Below, piece by piece: positions 1 through 10,524 of a stretch of 64,000 nt of DNA. Positions within the stretch are counted from its first letter, which is position 1; the number at the start of each line of letters is the position of its first letter. Below the pieces are notes generated by a model. That model saw nothing but the letters and a program-made list of their open reading frames with translations, had not been told where the DNA came from and made no database searches. Source of the stretch: Paenibacillus sp. Root52 (GTDB taxonomy: Bacteria; Bacillota; Bacilli; Paenibacillales; Paenibacillaceae); the NCBI RefSeq assembly GCF_001426865.1, contig NZ_LMFO01000001.1:310001-374000 (forward strand), written 5' to 3'. The position numbers and the translations under genes were made by a program.

Positions 1-2163
1 TACACCGATAGTGTCAGACATAAGCAGATAAGCTATGAAGCATTGCCAAATGGTGTACGGGTTCACTATCAGTTTGGAAGTACCGAGCGTTCGATCGAAG
101 ACTTGCCAGTCAAGATTAGCAAAGAACGTTTCGAGCAAGACATACTCGCTCAGCTCGACAAGGTTGGGGAACGAGCCCTGAAGATTGGTTATGCAGAAGA
201 CAAGGACGAGGGCGTCTATGTTCGAAATGATAAGGCGCTGCAAGGGTTGCAGCTATCCCGAGCCTTGAAAGCTTTTGATGAAGCCGGATACACGGAAGAG
301 GATCTGGTGCAAGACCACGCGGAACATGGAATCGAGCAGGAACGAAGTGGGCCACGACTCTTTATGCTCACGATGGAATATGAGCTGGACGGACAGGATC
401 TGCTGGTACGGGTACCTGCCTCGGGCATTCATTTTCCAGAGGAATATCCAATTAACAGCATATCTGTGCTGGAATATTTCGGAGCAGGTAGTACAAGTGA
501 AGAGGGCTCTATGCTGGTTCCCGACGGCTCAGGAGCATTGATTCATTTTAACAATGGGAAGACGCTCTACCCTGCCTATCAGCAGGATATATATGGGTCT
601 GACCTCACGATGAAAATGCGGGAAGCAAGTTCTAATGAAGCTAAAGCAAGATTGCCGGTTTTTGGATTAATTCGAACCGATGGTGCTTTTCTAGGCATTA
701 TTGAGGAAGGGGATGCTGTTGCAGTTGTCAACGCAGATATCAGCGGCAAGCTTAATAGCTACAACAACGTATACCCAAGCTTCTATGTGGTGAATAAGAG
801 CGATATTACACTGCAGGCCAGCGATATGGTACGAACACTTCCCAAATTTCAGAATCAGCCGACCGTATCTGACTTTGTCGTTCGTTATGCTTTTGTTGGT
901 GCAGAAGAGGCTAGTTATTCGGGTCTTGCCTCCGTGTATCGTAGTTACCTGCAACGAACGGGCGGAGTGCCTGAGGAACAAGCCAGCAAGGAACAGGACA
1001 GTATACCTTTTTATCTCAAACTATTTGGAGGTATAACAACAAGGCAGCATATGCTGGGCATTCCTTACGATTCCACGCAGGCGTTAACCACTTTCGACGA
1101 AGCAGAGAAGATACTCTCTACGTTAATGGAGAAGGATGTTGCTAATATTCAGGTTCGTTATGCAGGATGGCTTAACGGGGGAATTCATCACCGAATACCG
1201 GATTCAATTAAAGTCGATGGAGCCATCGGCGGGCAAAAAGCAATGCGTGAATTCAGTACGTTTGCTCGTGATGCCGGCATTGGATTTTATCCAGATGTTG
1301 CGGTATTGAATGTGCATTCCAAAGGTGGATTCAAACCATCCAGAGAGGCATCCCGCACGCTGACCCAGCAACCGGCGGTGCGCTATCCGATGAATCGTGC
1401 AATCCAACGTCCCGACCGGGATCGATCGCCTTCCTACATTCTCTCTCCGAATCTACTGGGCAATGTAGCGGATAAAATGCTTGGCGCGCTTAAGCCACTT
1501 GAAACGGAGGGGCTTTCCCTGTCGGATCTGGCAGAACAATTGAATAGCGATATGAATCCGAAGAAACTGCTGGATCGAACTGAGGTATTAAGCACGGTGA
1601 CGACTACACTCGAACAAATCAAGCAGCAGGTCGGCTCCGTGGTTGCTGAGGGAGGAAACGCTTATGCACTCCCTTATGTTACAAGTCTGACAGATGCTCC
1701 CATGACCAGCAGCCGATTCAAGTTGGAGGATGAAGAGATTCCATTCTTTCAGCTTGTCATGCACGGAAGTATCAGCTATACCGGTTCCCCTTATAATCTA
1801 TCGACATATACGAACGCAAGACAGTATGTGCTGAAGTTGATTGAATATGGGGCAAGTCCATATTTTGCTTGGTTTAATGCACCCAATCACGTCGTGAAAG
1901 AGACTGATTTTGATCATCTCTATGCGGCGAATTATGAGCAATGGATCGATCTGGCGGCTGAGATGTATAGAGAGGTTAATCAAGCAAACCTGCCGTTTAT
2001 AGGTCGTTCGATGATCGCGCATCAATCCGTATCCGAAGGTGTATTTCAGACAACGTATGAGGGCGGCGGATTCGTCATCGTGAATTATAACGACTTTCCT
2101 GTGGAAGTTGAGAACCATACTGTGGAAGCTCAAAGTTATGTGACTGGTGGTGAGCAGCTCTGA
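1..2163 (+). CDS. DUF5696 domain protein (5' end outside window)
   Basis: The reading frame is open from the first base of the window (codons reading YTDSVRHKQISYEALPNG), so the gene starts upstream; the TTG at 43 is not the real start. About 720 residues are visible. I recognise the architecture of the Paenibacillus DUF5696 proteins, large and probably extracytoplasmic proteins usually encoded beside sugar ABC permeases. The middle (about residues 330-620) reads like a TIM-barrel glycosidase, but I cannot name catalytic residues. The stop TGA (2161-2163) overlaps the proposed start of the next permease gene. Function is inferred only from context: binding or cleaving a carbohydrate imported by the adjacent permeases. 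The solute-binding protein expected in such operons would lie upstream of the window. Confidence 0.75.
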   Translation, partial: YTDSVRHKQISYEALPNGVRVHYQFGSTERSIEDLPVKISKERFEQDILAQLDKVGERALKIGYAEDKDEGVYVRNDKALQGLQLSRALKAFDEAGYTEEDLVQDHAEHGIEQERSGPRLFMLTMEYELDGQDLLVRVPASGIHFPEEYPINSISVLEYFGAGSTSEEGSMLVPDGSGALIHFNNGKTLYPAYQQDIYGSDLTMKMREASSNEAKARLPVFGLIRTDGAFLGIIEEGDAVAVVNADISGKLNSYNNVYPSFYVVNKSDITLQASDMVRTLPKFQNQPTVSDFVVRYAFVGAEEASYSGLASVYRSYLQRTGGVPEEQASKEQDSIPFYLKLFGGITTRQHMLGIPYDSTQALTTFDEAEKILSTLMEKDVANIQVRYAGWLNGGIHHRIPDSIKVDGAIGGQKAMREFSTFARDAGIGFYPDVAVLNVHSKGGFKPSREASRTLTQQPAVRYPMNRAIQRPDRDRSPSYILSPNLLGNVADKMLGALKPLETEGLSLSDLAEQLNSDMNPKKLLDRTEVLSTVTTTLEQIKQQVGSVVAEGGNAYALPYVTSLTDAPMTSSRFKLEDEEIPFFQLVMHGSISYTGSPYNLSTYTNARQYVLKLIEYGASPYFAWFNAPNHVVKETDFDHLYAANYEQWIDLAAEMYREVNQANLPFIGRSMIAHQSVSEGVFQTTYEGGGFVIVNYNDFPVEVENHTVEAQSYVTGGEQL

Positions 2164-3062
2164 AGACGCTCCTGAAGTGGAAATGGGGAAGTCGTACGTA
2201 TGCTCAGCAGAAAGCCATGTGGGGCATGATTTACGTGCTTCCCTGGCTTGTTGGATTTGTATTGTTTTTCTTCGTTCCGTTGCTGGCTTCCCTAAGGTAC
2301 AGCCTGAGCACAATACAGGCGAATGCAGAAGGGATCGCAATTCAATTCACTGGGGTCACCAATTATATTCAGGCATTGACCGTGAATACCAGCTTCAACC
2401 GGGCACTCATCGAATCGGTGACAGATGTACTTGTGAACGTGCCGCTTATTGTCATCTTTAGTTTGTTCCTTGCGGTTATTCTGAACCAGAAATTCAGAGG
2501 TAGAGCGGTAGCACGTTCGATCTTTTTCTTGCCGGTTATTCTTGCATCAGGCGTGATCATGACACTGGAGAGCACAAGCCTAATTGATGCAGTTAATCAA
2601 AGCAGTACAGGTGGAAGCTCGCTGGGGACTTTCGAATTGGAGAACCTGATGCTTGATGCAGGAGTAAGTGAATGGGTTGTCACCTATTTAAGCAGCGCCG
2701 TAGATCGAATCTATCAGATTGTTAGTCAATCTGGTGTGCAGATTTTGATCTTTCTAGCCGGTATTCAGACGATCTCTCCTCAACTATATGAGGCGTCTAA
2801 GATGGAAGGTGCAACCGGTTACGAGGCGTTTTGGAAGATCACGTTTCCGATGGTGAGTCCGCTTATTTTCGTCAATGCAATCTATACGATCATTGATTCG
2901 TTTGCTAATAACGCCATGACAAAATTGATCCGGGATACTGGCTTCGTCAAATTTGATTTTGGTCTAAGCTCTGCTATGGCGTGGGTCTACTTCTTAGCGA
3001 TCGCCATCATTCTGGTCATTGTATCTATTATTTTCTCGAAACGGGTCTTCTATCAAGATTAG
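2160..3062 (+). CDS. Sugar ABC transporter permease (MalF/UgpA type)
   Basis: Inner-membrane permease of a CUT1-type carbohydrate importer. It has hydrophobic segments throughout and the cytoplasmic EAA-loop signature in EASKMEGATGYEAFWKITFP, which contacts the ATPase (probably a shared MsmX-type subunit, since none is encoded here). The first ATG in frame is 2217, but that start would begin directly in membrane segment 1. The frame is open upstream to a CTG at 2160 that overlaps the previous stop as CTGA and follows GGTGGTGAG. Starting there adds the basic leader KTLLKWKWGSRTYAQQKA, typical of this family. I therefore prefer the CTG start (300 residues), with 2217 as the fallback. It is translationally coupled to the DUF5696 gene. 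Confidence 0.85.
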   Translation: MKTLLKWKWGSRTYAQQKAMWGMIYVLPWLVGFVLFFFVPLLASLRYSLSTIQANAEGIAIQFTGVTNYIQALTVNTSFNRALIESVTDVLVNVPLIVIFSLFLAVILNQKFRGRAVARSIFFLPVILASGVIMTLESTSLIDAVNQSSTGGSSLGTFELENLMLDAGVSEWVVTYLSSAVDRIYQIVSQSGVQILIFLAGIQTISPQLYEASKMEGATGYEAFWKITFPMVSPLIFVNAIYTIIDSFANNAMTKLIRDTGFVKFDFGLSSAMAWVYFLAIAIILVIVSIIFSKRVFYQD

Positions 3063-3079
3063 AAAGGAGGAGGTTTAGT

Positions 3080-4024
3080 GTGACAACTTCACGATTATTA
3101 TCATTAGAACATTGGAAAGGCTGGCTGTGGTCCATCATCCGTTTTGTTCTAATTACCGGACTTTCTTTTGTTATCCTCTTTCCTATATTTCAGAAAGTGT
3201 CAACGTCCATTAAGGACAAGGGAGATCTGTATTCAGCAGTCGTTGTATGGATTCCCCAGAACTTCTCTGTGGACAATTTCAAGGAAGCTATTCGTGTCAT
3301 GGATTACTGGGTAACGCTGTTTAATACATTTGCGTTATCTGCTACAACGACTCTACTAACGACGGCTTCTTGCGCGCTTGCAGGCTATGGGTTCGCCCGA
3401 TTGAAATTCAAAGGCAGTAACTGGTTGTTTGCTGGCGTAATTCTGACGATTCTTGTTCCACCAACAACGATTCTGATTCCGGTCTATCTTAATTTAAAAA
3501 GCTTTGATCTGATGGGTATTATAACGCTGATAACAGGCAAACCCATTAATCTGCTGAATACGTACTGGCCGTTCATTCTTACTGCCATTACGGCGAATTC
3601 ACTCAAAGCGGGGCTGTATATTTTCATCTTTCGCCAGTTCTTCAGGGGAATCCCTAAAGAGGTGGAAGAGGCAGCGTACGTGGACGGAGCAGGGATTGGC
3701 CGGACGTTCACAAGAATTATGCTACCTAATGCCATCCCTTCGATGGTGACCGTGATGCTGTTCTCCTTTGTTTGGCAGTGGAACGACAGCTTCTACACGA
3801 CCACATATCTGACATCCAGCAAGGTTATGTCTACCCAGTTGTCGTCTCTTCCATACAATCTGGCTCAGCAAGTCAGCGATGGTGCTTCGAAGGCAGACCC
3901 TTTCTACCTAAGCATGATTCAAGATACAGGCGTTTTGCTGGCGATCTTACCGTTAATCGTAATTTACTTGTTTGTACAAAGATACTTCGTAGAGAGTGTG
4001 GAACGTACTGGAATTGTCGGCTAA
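3080..4024 (+). CDS. Carbohydrate ABC transporter permease (MalG/LacG type)
   Basis: Second membrane subunit of the same CUT1 importer, 314 residues. The open frame extends back to 2981, but the GTG at 3080 follows AAAGGAGG (3063-3070) with normal spacing, so this is the start. The EAA motif is visible as EEAAYVDGAGIGRTFTRIML, followed by a proline-rich loop and membrane segments. It begins 17 bases after the partner permease ends, so the three genes form one transcription unit. Unusually for MalG-type proteins it has an insertion near SFDLMGIITLITGKPINLL between membrane segments. No ATPase gene is present in the visible part of the operon. Confidence 0.9.
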   Translation: MTTSRLLSLEHWKGWLWSIIRFVLITGLSFVILFPIFQKVSTSIKDKGDLYSAVVVWIPQNFSVDNFKEAIRVMDYWVTLFNTFALSATTTLLTTASCALAGYGFARLKFKGSNWLFAGVILTILVPPTTILIPVYLNLKSFDLMGIITLITGKPINLLNTYWPFILTAITANSLKAGLYIFIFRQFFRGIPKEVEEAAYVDGAGIGRTFTRIMLPNAIPSMVTVMLFSFVWQWNDSFYTTTYLTSSKVMSTQLSSLPYNLAQQVSDGASKADPFYLSMIQDTGVLLAILPLIVIYLFVQRYFVESVERTGIVG

Positions 4025-4049
4025 ACCAACTGTATGGTTGCGGGGATTA

Positions 4050-4058
4050 TGCTATAAT
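4050..4058 (+). promoter_or_regulatory. Extended -10 promoter
   Basis: TG-C-TATAAT (TG at 4050-4051, TATAAT at 4053-4058) sits in the gap after the permease stop, with no convincing -35. It is placed to transcribe the small lipoprotein gene separately from the transporter operon. Confidence 0.5.
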
Positions 4059-4105
4059 ATGGGCAAAAAAGAGGAGATGTCCTTATCTCTAGCCGACTAG
4101 CGATT

Positions 4106-4459
4106 TTGATTCTTTTTGCTTCATTACTGGGTTTATGCGGCTGCACTACATCAGTCAATGATGAGCGTGTCGTAGCCAAATCAGATCATTGGATTTTGAC
4201 AATCGACCTTGTTTATAAGAAGGGTGAGTACGAAGAGGTTCCTTCCATACAATACATTGGAGAAGATCTGGTTGATGAAAAGGTAGAGATTAATATTCTA
4301 CACCCTAATAACAGTTCTACTAGTAACACACTTCATGTTTCTATTAAGCCGAATGAAGTCATTCAGCTGCCAACAAGAAGTAGTGTGGAAGACTGGAGAG
4401 ATATCGAAAGTGTAATTGTAACTTGGGGTGGAGAAGAGGAGATTCTTATATTCGAATGA
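4106..4459 (+). CDS. Small putative lipoprotein, unknown function
   Basis: 117 residues from the TTG at 4106. The N-terminus is hydrophobic and ends in LLGLCGC, which works as a lipobox, so the product is probably lipid-anchored outside the membrane. The remainder is a short beta-rich acidic domain (ILTIDLVYKKGEYEEVPSIQ). From TTG the signal peptide lacks a positive n-region. In frame upstream the sequence reads ISSRLAI, which supplies one, but its only start-like codon is ATC at 4085, eight bases after GAGGAG. The true start is therefore uncertain (see findings). It has its own promoter and ends before a strong hairpin. I do not recognise the family. Confidence 0.6.
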   Translation: MILFASLLGLCGCTTSVNDERVVAKSDHWILTIDLVYKKGEYEEVPSIQYIGEDLVDEKVEINILHPNNSSTSNTLHVSIKPNEVIQLPTRSSVEDWRDIESVIVTWGGEEEILIFE

Positions 4460-4501
4460 CACAGTTTAGTTGACATTCAAGAATTAGAAAGAGTAAAAAT
4501 T

Positions 4502-4561
4502 CAGAAGACGCGTAAAACCCTTTGGCTTCCGAAGAAACCAGAGGGTTTTATGCGTCTTCTG
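4502..4561. terminator. Bidirectional terminator hairpin
   Basis: 20-base arms (4502-4521 and 4542-4561) pair completely with one G-T wobble around a 20-base loop. Read on the minus strand it is followed by ATTTTT. It lies between the convergent lipoprotein and GH8 genes and probably serves both. Confidence 0.8.
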
Positions 4562-4575
4562 TTTACAGCTGTAAA

Positions 4576-5718
4576 TTAATAAATCCGATATCTGCCGCTT
4601 AAGGCAAGCAGACTGAAGAAGTACAAACAATTGTCGTAGTAGCGGCGTTCTCCCTGGCGCAGAGGTGTGTTCCAAAATTGATGGACAAATGACTCTGCAT
4701 GCGGGCCGTCTGCTGCCAGTGAAGCCATAGCATTGGTAGCAAGCAAACCTATGGGGTGCAAGGAAGGTTCGTCAAAGGCTTCGCCTTCAATGGTATAACG
4801 ACGATAATCGGATACGTCAATGTCGCTGAAGAAAGACTGAATCCGATTGGATTGTTCGACTTGCCAGTGATCCTTGCGGAACCACTCCCAGTCCAGCGCA
4901 ACATTCGCTGCAACTCGATAGGCATCACTGTAAAAGTGTCTATAGTCACCGTGAGGCTGAATGGGAGCAGGTGAGCCATCATAATTTGCATATTCTGGCG
5001 AAAGTCCTGTCACAGGGTGGCAAGCGGTATGCAGATATGCCCGACTTGCGGCCGCGGCCTCTTTCCAGAATACCTGATCACTCTCATCTGCGTAGATAGC
5101 GAACAGTTCATAGAAGTGGGGAATATGATAAGATGGATCACTGAATGGCGATTCGGGCACGAATTTAATGAGCCGAGTCTCTGGGTCCCACATGGGATCG
5201 CCCTCACCGTTTTCACCTTGATGAATGCACGCACGGAGAATTTTTCGAGCTTGTTCTTGGTAATTGTATGGCGTATCGCCATCTCCCCAGCGGTTAGAGG
5301 CGAACAACAAAGCCATGGCAAAGAACTCCTCACCATCCGGTGCAGGTCCTTGTGAGATTCGGGTTCCGTTAGGCTTACAATGCCATGCAAAATAATCTTT
5401 ATATCGTCCTTCAGTGTGCTGCATGAATGTGTAGGCATAATTCCAAAGACGATCAAACTCTTCTTTTTTGTTCATCTGTACAGCCATCATCATCCCGTAA
5501 GACATACCCTCAGAGCGTACATCGTGGTTGCCTGTGTCCAGCAAATAGCCTTTGTCTTCACCCATAGGGTAATAGATTCGTGTTTGTTCATCTCCATAAA
5601 ACAATTCGTTCCATGTCAACTCCAGTCGTGTGTTAATTTCTTGTTCGCTATACCCTAACTTGTGAAACATATTGGTATACGTACCTGAATCATATGCATT
5701 CTGACCTGTAATTTGCAT
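4576..5718 (-). CDS. GH8 reducing-end xylose-releasing exo-oligoxylanase
   Basis: 380 residues, no signal peptide, so cytoplasmic. The sequence closely follows the Bacillus halodurans Rex enzyme (EC 3.2.1.156), which removes single xyloses from the reducing end of xylo-oligosaccharides. The N-terminal YLLDTGNHDVRSEGMSYGMM carries the general acid Glu70. The segment GDYRHFYSDAYRVAAN carries the base-position Asp265, and LHPIGLLATNAMASLA and RRYYDNCLYFFSLLALSG match the family C-terminus. Length is as expected. The gene is transcribed away from the SGNH/esterase pair, with a cre-like site (5777-5791) in the shared upstream region. It acts on oligomers already imported. Confidence 0.93.
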   Translation of the reverse strand: MQITGQNAYDSGTYTNMFHKLGYSEQEINTRLELTWNELFYGDEQTRIYYPMGEDKGYLLDTGNHDVRSEGMSYGMMMAVQMNKKEEFDRLWNYAYTFMQHTEGRYKDYFAWHCKPNGTRISQGPAPDGEEFFAMALLFASNRWGDGDTPYNYQEQARKILRACIHQGENGEGDPMWDPETRLIKFVPESPFSDPSYHIPHFYELFAIYADESDQVFWKEAAAASRAYLHTACHPVTGLSPEYANYDGSPAPIQPHGDYRHFYSDAYRVAANVALDWEWFRKDHWQVEQSNRIQSFFSDIDVSDYRRYTIEGEAFDEPSLHPIGLLATNAMASLAADGPHAESFVHQFWNTPLRQGERRYYDNCLYFFSLLALSGRYRIY

Positions 5719-5776
5719 GATTTACCTCCCTTAATGAATCCGTTTATCCTATTGTATCACCGGTTCGACTTTATAA

Positions 5777-5791
5777 ATTAAAGCGTTTGCA
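5777..5791. promoter_or_regulatory. cre-like CcpA site
   Basis: ATTAAAGCGTTTGCA matches the catabolite-responsive element pattern WTGNAANCGNWNNCW at all but one fixed position. It lies 59 bases upstream of the GH8 start, in the divergent region before the SGNH gene, and suggests glucose repression of xylo-oligomer use. Confidence 0.55.
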
Positions 5792-5952
5792 TCAGAAATT
5801 ATAGGTTTTCCGTATCTCGTCTATTAGACAGCGAATCCAAGTGATATATTGAGTCAAGTCCTATACTTTGTCAGGTTGTTGTTACAGGATATGAGCGCTA
5901 AACTCGGAGGGATAGAGCTAGGTGGGAACAGAAAGGATCGTGATGACTCAGC

Positions 5953-8069
<2,117 letters not shown>

Positions 8070-8072
8070 TCT

Positions 8073-8140
8073 AAGTGCCACCGGAGTCTTGAATGCACAA
8101 GCTGAACCTTGTGTAGAGAGGCTAAGGTGGCACTTTTTAT
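8073..8140 (+). terminator. Terminator with nested hairpin
   Basis: Perfect 10-base arms AAGTGCCACC (8073-8082) and GGTGGCACTT (8126-8135) close a long loop that contains a second hairpin (CACAAG...CTTGTG). A T-run follows. It ends the SGNH-esterase operon. Confidence 0.75.
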
Positions 8141-8285
8141 TAATGCACTGTATTGACGTGCGTATTCGATAAATAACATGTAAAATTCAATAAACTACAA
8201 GCAAAATACCATTGTGTTTCAGAACGATACAACTCATTTTGGGCGAATTAATGCGGAACTAGATATATTTTATTCTATAATATCG

Positions 8286-8313
8286 TTGACAATTTAATTA
8301 AAGTTACTATAAT
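8286..8313 (+). promoter_or_regulatory. SigA-type promoter for the signalling operon
   Basis: TTGACA (8286-8291), 16 bases, TATAAT (8308-8313): both hexamers match the consensus. It lies 135 bases before the receiver gene, leaving a leader that contains a short upstream ORF. The rest of the 8140-8448 gap is AT-rich with no other feature seen. Confidence 0.75.
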
Positions 8314-8364
8314 ATAATTTGTTTTGCTTGAATAACCAGTCAGTCACTTGTAAGGGGTGCCACT

Positions 8365-8421
8365 ATGCGCAAATCTCCTTCTCAGAACTGTCCACAGCGC
8401 TTGCTCATCCTGCGCCCTTAA
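8365..8421 (+). CDS. Possible 18-residue leader peptide
   Basis: ATG at 8365, nine bases after AAGGGG (8352-8357 region), opens a short frame reading MRKSPSQNCPQRLLILRP and stopping at TAA 8419-8421. It lies entirely in the leader between promoter and receiver gene. No attenuator hairpin is evident after it. It may be a translated regulatory uORF or chance. Confidence 0.3.
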   Translation: MRKSPSQNCPQRLLILRP

Positions 8422-8448
8422 AATTTTATCGAGGAGACTGAGGAACGA

Positions 8449-8823
8449 ATGAAAGTATTAATTGTGGAAGACTCTATTTTTGTACAGAAAATGATGCGCA
8501 AGCTGATTGCTGATCATTTTCCAGAATCTGAGATTCAGACAGCGAACAATGGAGAAGAAGGATATCAACAGTACCTGGAATTCAAGCCTGATTTTATAAC
8601 GACGGATCTGCTCATGCCTAACCTTAGTGGTCAAGAGATGCTTCGTATGATTCGTGAGATCGACCGTGAAGTCAGAATTATTATTTTATCTGCAGATATT
8701 CAGAAGGTGACTCGTGAAGAAGTAGAGAACCTTGGGATCTCTGGATTTTTGAATAAGCCGTTAACTGTAGAAAAAGCGAATACATTGATTCAAATGATTC
8801 AGGTGGCACATCATGCTGACTGA
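8449..8823 (+). CDS. CheY-like single-domain response regulator
   Basis: 124 residues forming one receiver domain: acidic pocket VEDS (Glu7-Asp8), phospho-acceptor Asp53 in FITTDLLMP, switch Ser in IIILSAD and the conserved Lys in FLNKP. There is no output domain, so it must act by protein contact. Start supported by GAGGAG upstream. Its end overlaps the CheC-type gene by 11 bases, so the two are translationally coupled. No chemotaxis genes surround it, so it more likely serves a phospho-switch feeding the adjacent diguanylate cyclase than flagellar motors; that is inference. Confidence 0.9.
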   Translation: MKVLIVEDSIFVQKMMRKLIADHFPESEIQTANNGEEGYQQYLEFKPDFITTDLLMPNLSGQEMLRMIREIDREVRIIILSADIQKVTREEVENLGISGFLNKPLTVEKANTLIQMIQVAHHAD

Positions 8824-9448
8824 ATTGCAGAAGGATATGTTGACTGAACTTGTGAACGTTTACGTTGGACAAGCGGCCAATATGCTATCCGAGATTGTCG
8901 ACAAGCACATTGTACTGAGCATACCTGAAGTGGAGCTTATCTCCATATCTGACGTTGATCCAGGAGATCGACGATACAAACTCTTTTTCAGCGAAGGTCA
9001 TCTGTTCAGATCATCTTTGCAGTTCGGATATGATTTTCAGGGAAAAGCATTCCTTATGTTCCCTGCTGAGCAGGCTAAAGTGTTAGCGAATATGTGTCTT
9101 GGAGAACTCACCGAAACAATTGAGCCGGAAGAATGTCGCTTATTAGATACGGATCTGGATGTGCTCAAAGAAGTTAGTAATATTCTGCTTAATGCCATCA
9201 TTGGAGAATTCGGTAATTTTCTAGAAATGAAATTAGAATACGTATTGCCGGATATTGAGCTACTGCATGTGACACACTCTGATCCACAGATCCTGCTCCA
9301 GAACGAAGTATATGTGCTGGTTCTCCATACGTCATTCTTACTTGCCGATACCAATGTGAAAGGGATCATACTCATTGCGCTCAGCATGAACTCTATCTCA
9401 AGCCTATTGGATAAAATGAATGCATTATTGGAGGATGACCATGGATAA
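8813..9448 (+). CDS. CheC-type phosphatase (CheC/CheX/FliY family)
   Basis: 211 residues. Two copies of the CheC signature [D/S]-x3-E-x2-N-x22-P are intact. Copy one is Asp8, Glu12, Asn15, Pro38; copy two is in DVLKEVSNILLNAIIGEF with a proline exactly 22 residues after the Asn. This is the catalytic arrangement of phosphatases that remove the phosphate from CheY-like receivers. Its obvious partner is the receiver encoded just before it with an overlapping frame. It overlaps the following cyclase gene by 8 bases. Function is well supported by motif; the signal being processed is unknown. Confidence 0.88.
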   Translation: MLTELQKDMLTELVNVYVGQAANMLSEIVDKHIVLSIPEVELISISDVDPGDRRYKLFFSEGHLFRSSLQFGYDFQGKAFLMFPAEQAKVLANMCLGELTETIEPEECRLLDTDLDVLKEVSNILLNAIIGEFGNFLEMKLEYVLPDIELLHVTHSDPQILLQNEVYVLVLHTSFLLADTNVKGIILIALSMNSISSLLDKMNALLEDDHG

Positions 9449-10415
9449 TCTCGTAATACAAGCTCTAGGCAAAATCAATATGGGCATCTTCATCATTGAC
9501 AGGCAATTAAAAGTGATCCTCTGGAATGGCTGGTTGGAACGATTCACTGGTAAAAGTAAAGAAGAGGTGATTGGGCGGAATTTGCTTGAGGTATGCCCAA
9601 GATTTAAATTGAACATGTACCAGAATATACTGCAAAATGCGCTGTATCAAGGGCAAAGCAGGTTCTGTTCAAGCGCTCTACATAAGGCATTTATTCTGCC
9701 TAAAGAAAATGAAGATGAACACTTTTTTAAACAAAACATGCATGTTGAACCCTTATACGAAAATGGTCGTAATTACGCGATGATTCAGATCAGTGATATG
9801 ACCAACACTAGCACACGTGTATATAAACTGAAAAACCTAATCAAGGAATTGGATGTTGAATATAACAAAGTTAAAATTTCCGAAAAAATCAGTAAACATC
9901 TGTCGATGCATGACTCCCTTACGGGATTGCCTAATCGCCGTGCTTTCAACGAACGTCTAATCTGGGCTATTAACCATGCTGAGCGAAGTGAGGGGAAATT
10001 GGCTGTTCTATTCGTAGATACCGATGGATTCAAGCAGATCAATGACACGTACGGACATGAAGTGGGTGACCAGGTACTCGTTGAGACTGCGAAACGGCTG
10101 AAGGAAAACATCCGAAGTACAGATAGTGTGGCTCGGCTAAGTGGAGATGAATTCAGTATCATCTTAAACCAATTGAACGATGACCACGACGCAGAGGTGG
10201 TGTGCGAGAAGCTGGGAACAGCCTTTGTAGCTCCTATCGAAGTCTCGGGTAATTTCATTCATCTATCACTCAGTATTGGGATTAGCGTCTATCCGCGGCA
10301 TGGAGAGGAACCGGCTGAGCTTCTAAGGTATGCAGATCAGGCGATGTACCGAATTAAGAAAAATGGAAAGAGCGGTTACGCTATGTATGATTCGCAAAGA
10401 GATCAATACGGGTAA
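9441..10415 (+). CDS. PAS-GGDEF diguanylate cyclase
   Basis: 324 residues from the ATG at 9441, which has GGAGG (9429-9433) at good spacing; an in-frame ATG at 9420 is upstream of that site. A PAS sensor domain occupies about residues 1-120 (IFIIDRQLKVILWNGWLERF), then a short coiled linker and a GGDEF domain from about 160. The active loop is SGDEF, a permitted variant, and an RxxD inhibitory site (RSTD) lies five residues before it, so active and c-di-GMP-inhibited synthesis is expected. No membrane segments: cytoplasmic. It is the last gene of the receiver-CheC-cyclase operon. Confidence 0.9.
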   Translation: MDNLVIQALGKINMGIFIIDRQLKVILWNGWLERFTGKSKEEVIGRNLLEVCPRFKLNMYQNILQNALYQGQSRFCSSALHKAFILPKENEDEHFFKQNMHVEPLYENGRNYAMIQISDMTNTSTRVYKLKNLIKELDVEYNKVKISEKISKHLSMHDSLTGLPNRRAFNERLIWAINHAERSEGKLAVLFVDTDGFKQINDTYGHEVGDQVLVETAKRLKENIRSTDSVARLSGDEFSIILNQLNDDHDAEVVCEKLGTAFVAPIEVSGNFIHLSLSIGISVYPRHGEEPAELLRYADQAMYRIKKNGKSGYAMYDSQRDQYG

Positions 10416-10461
10416 GGTTGCAGCACGAAGCTATTTATACTGATACGGGTACCCATCACGA

Positions 10462-10487
10462 AAGTTGCTTATATAGCGACTTTTTTT
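10462..10487 (+). terminator. Terminator of the cyclase operon
   Basis: AAGTTGC-TTATATA-GCGACTT hairpin (one G-T pair) followed by seven T residues, 47 bases after the cyclase stop. Confidence 0.75.
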
Positions 10488-10524
10488 GGCGTTGAAAAAC
10501 TTGCGTCTCTATAGCTCCTTAAAG

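Noticed and set aside
1798..2340. 180-codon open frame on the minus strand
   Set aside because: It lies antisense to the DUF5696 gene and the following permease, has no ribosome site or recognisable motif, and is a shadow of real coding frames.
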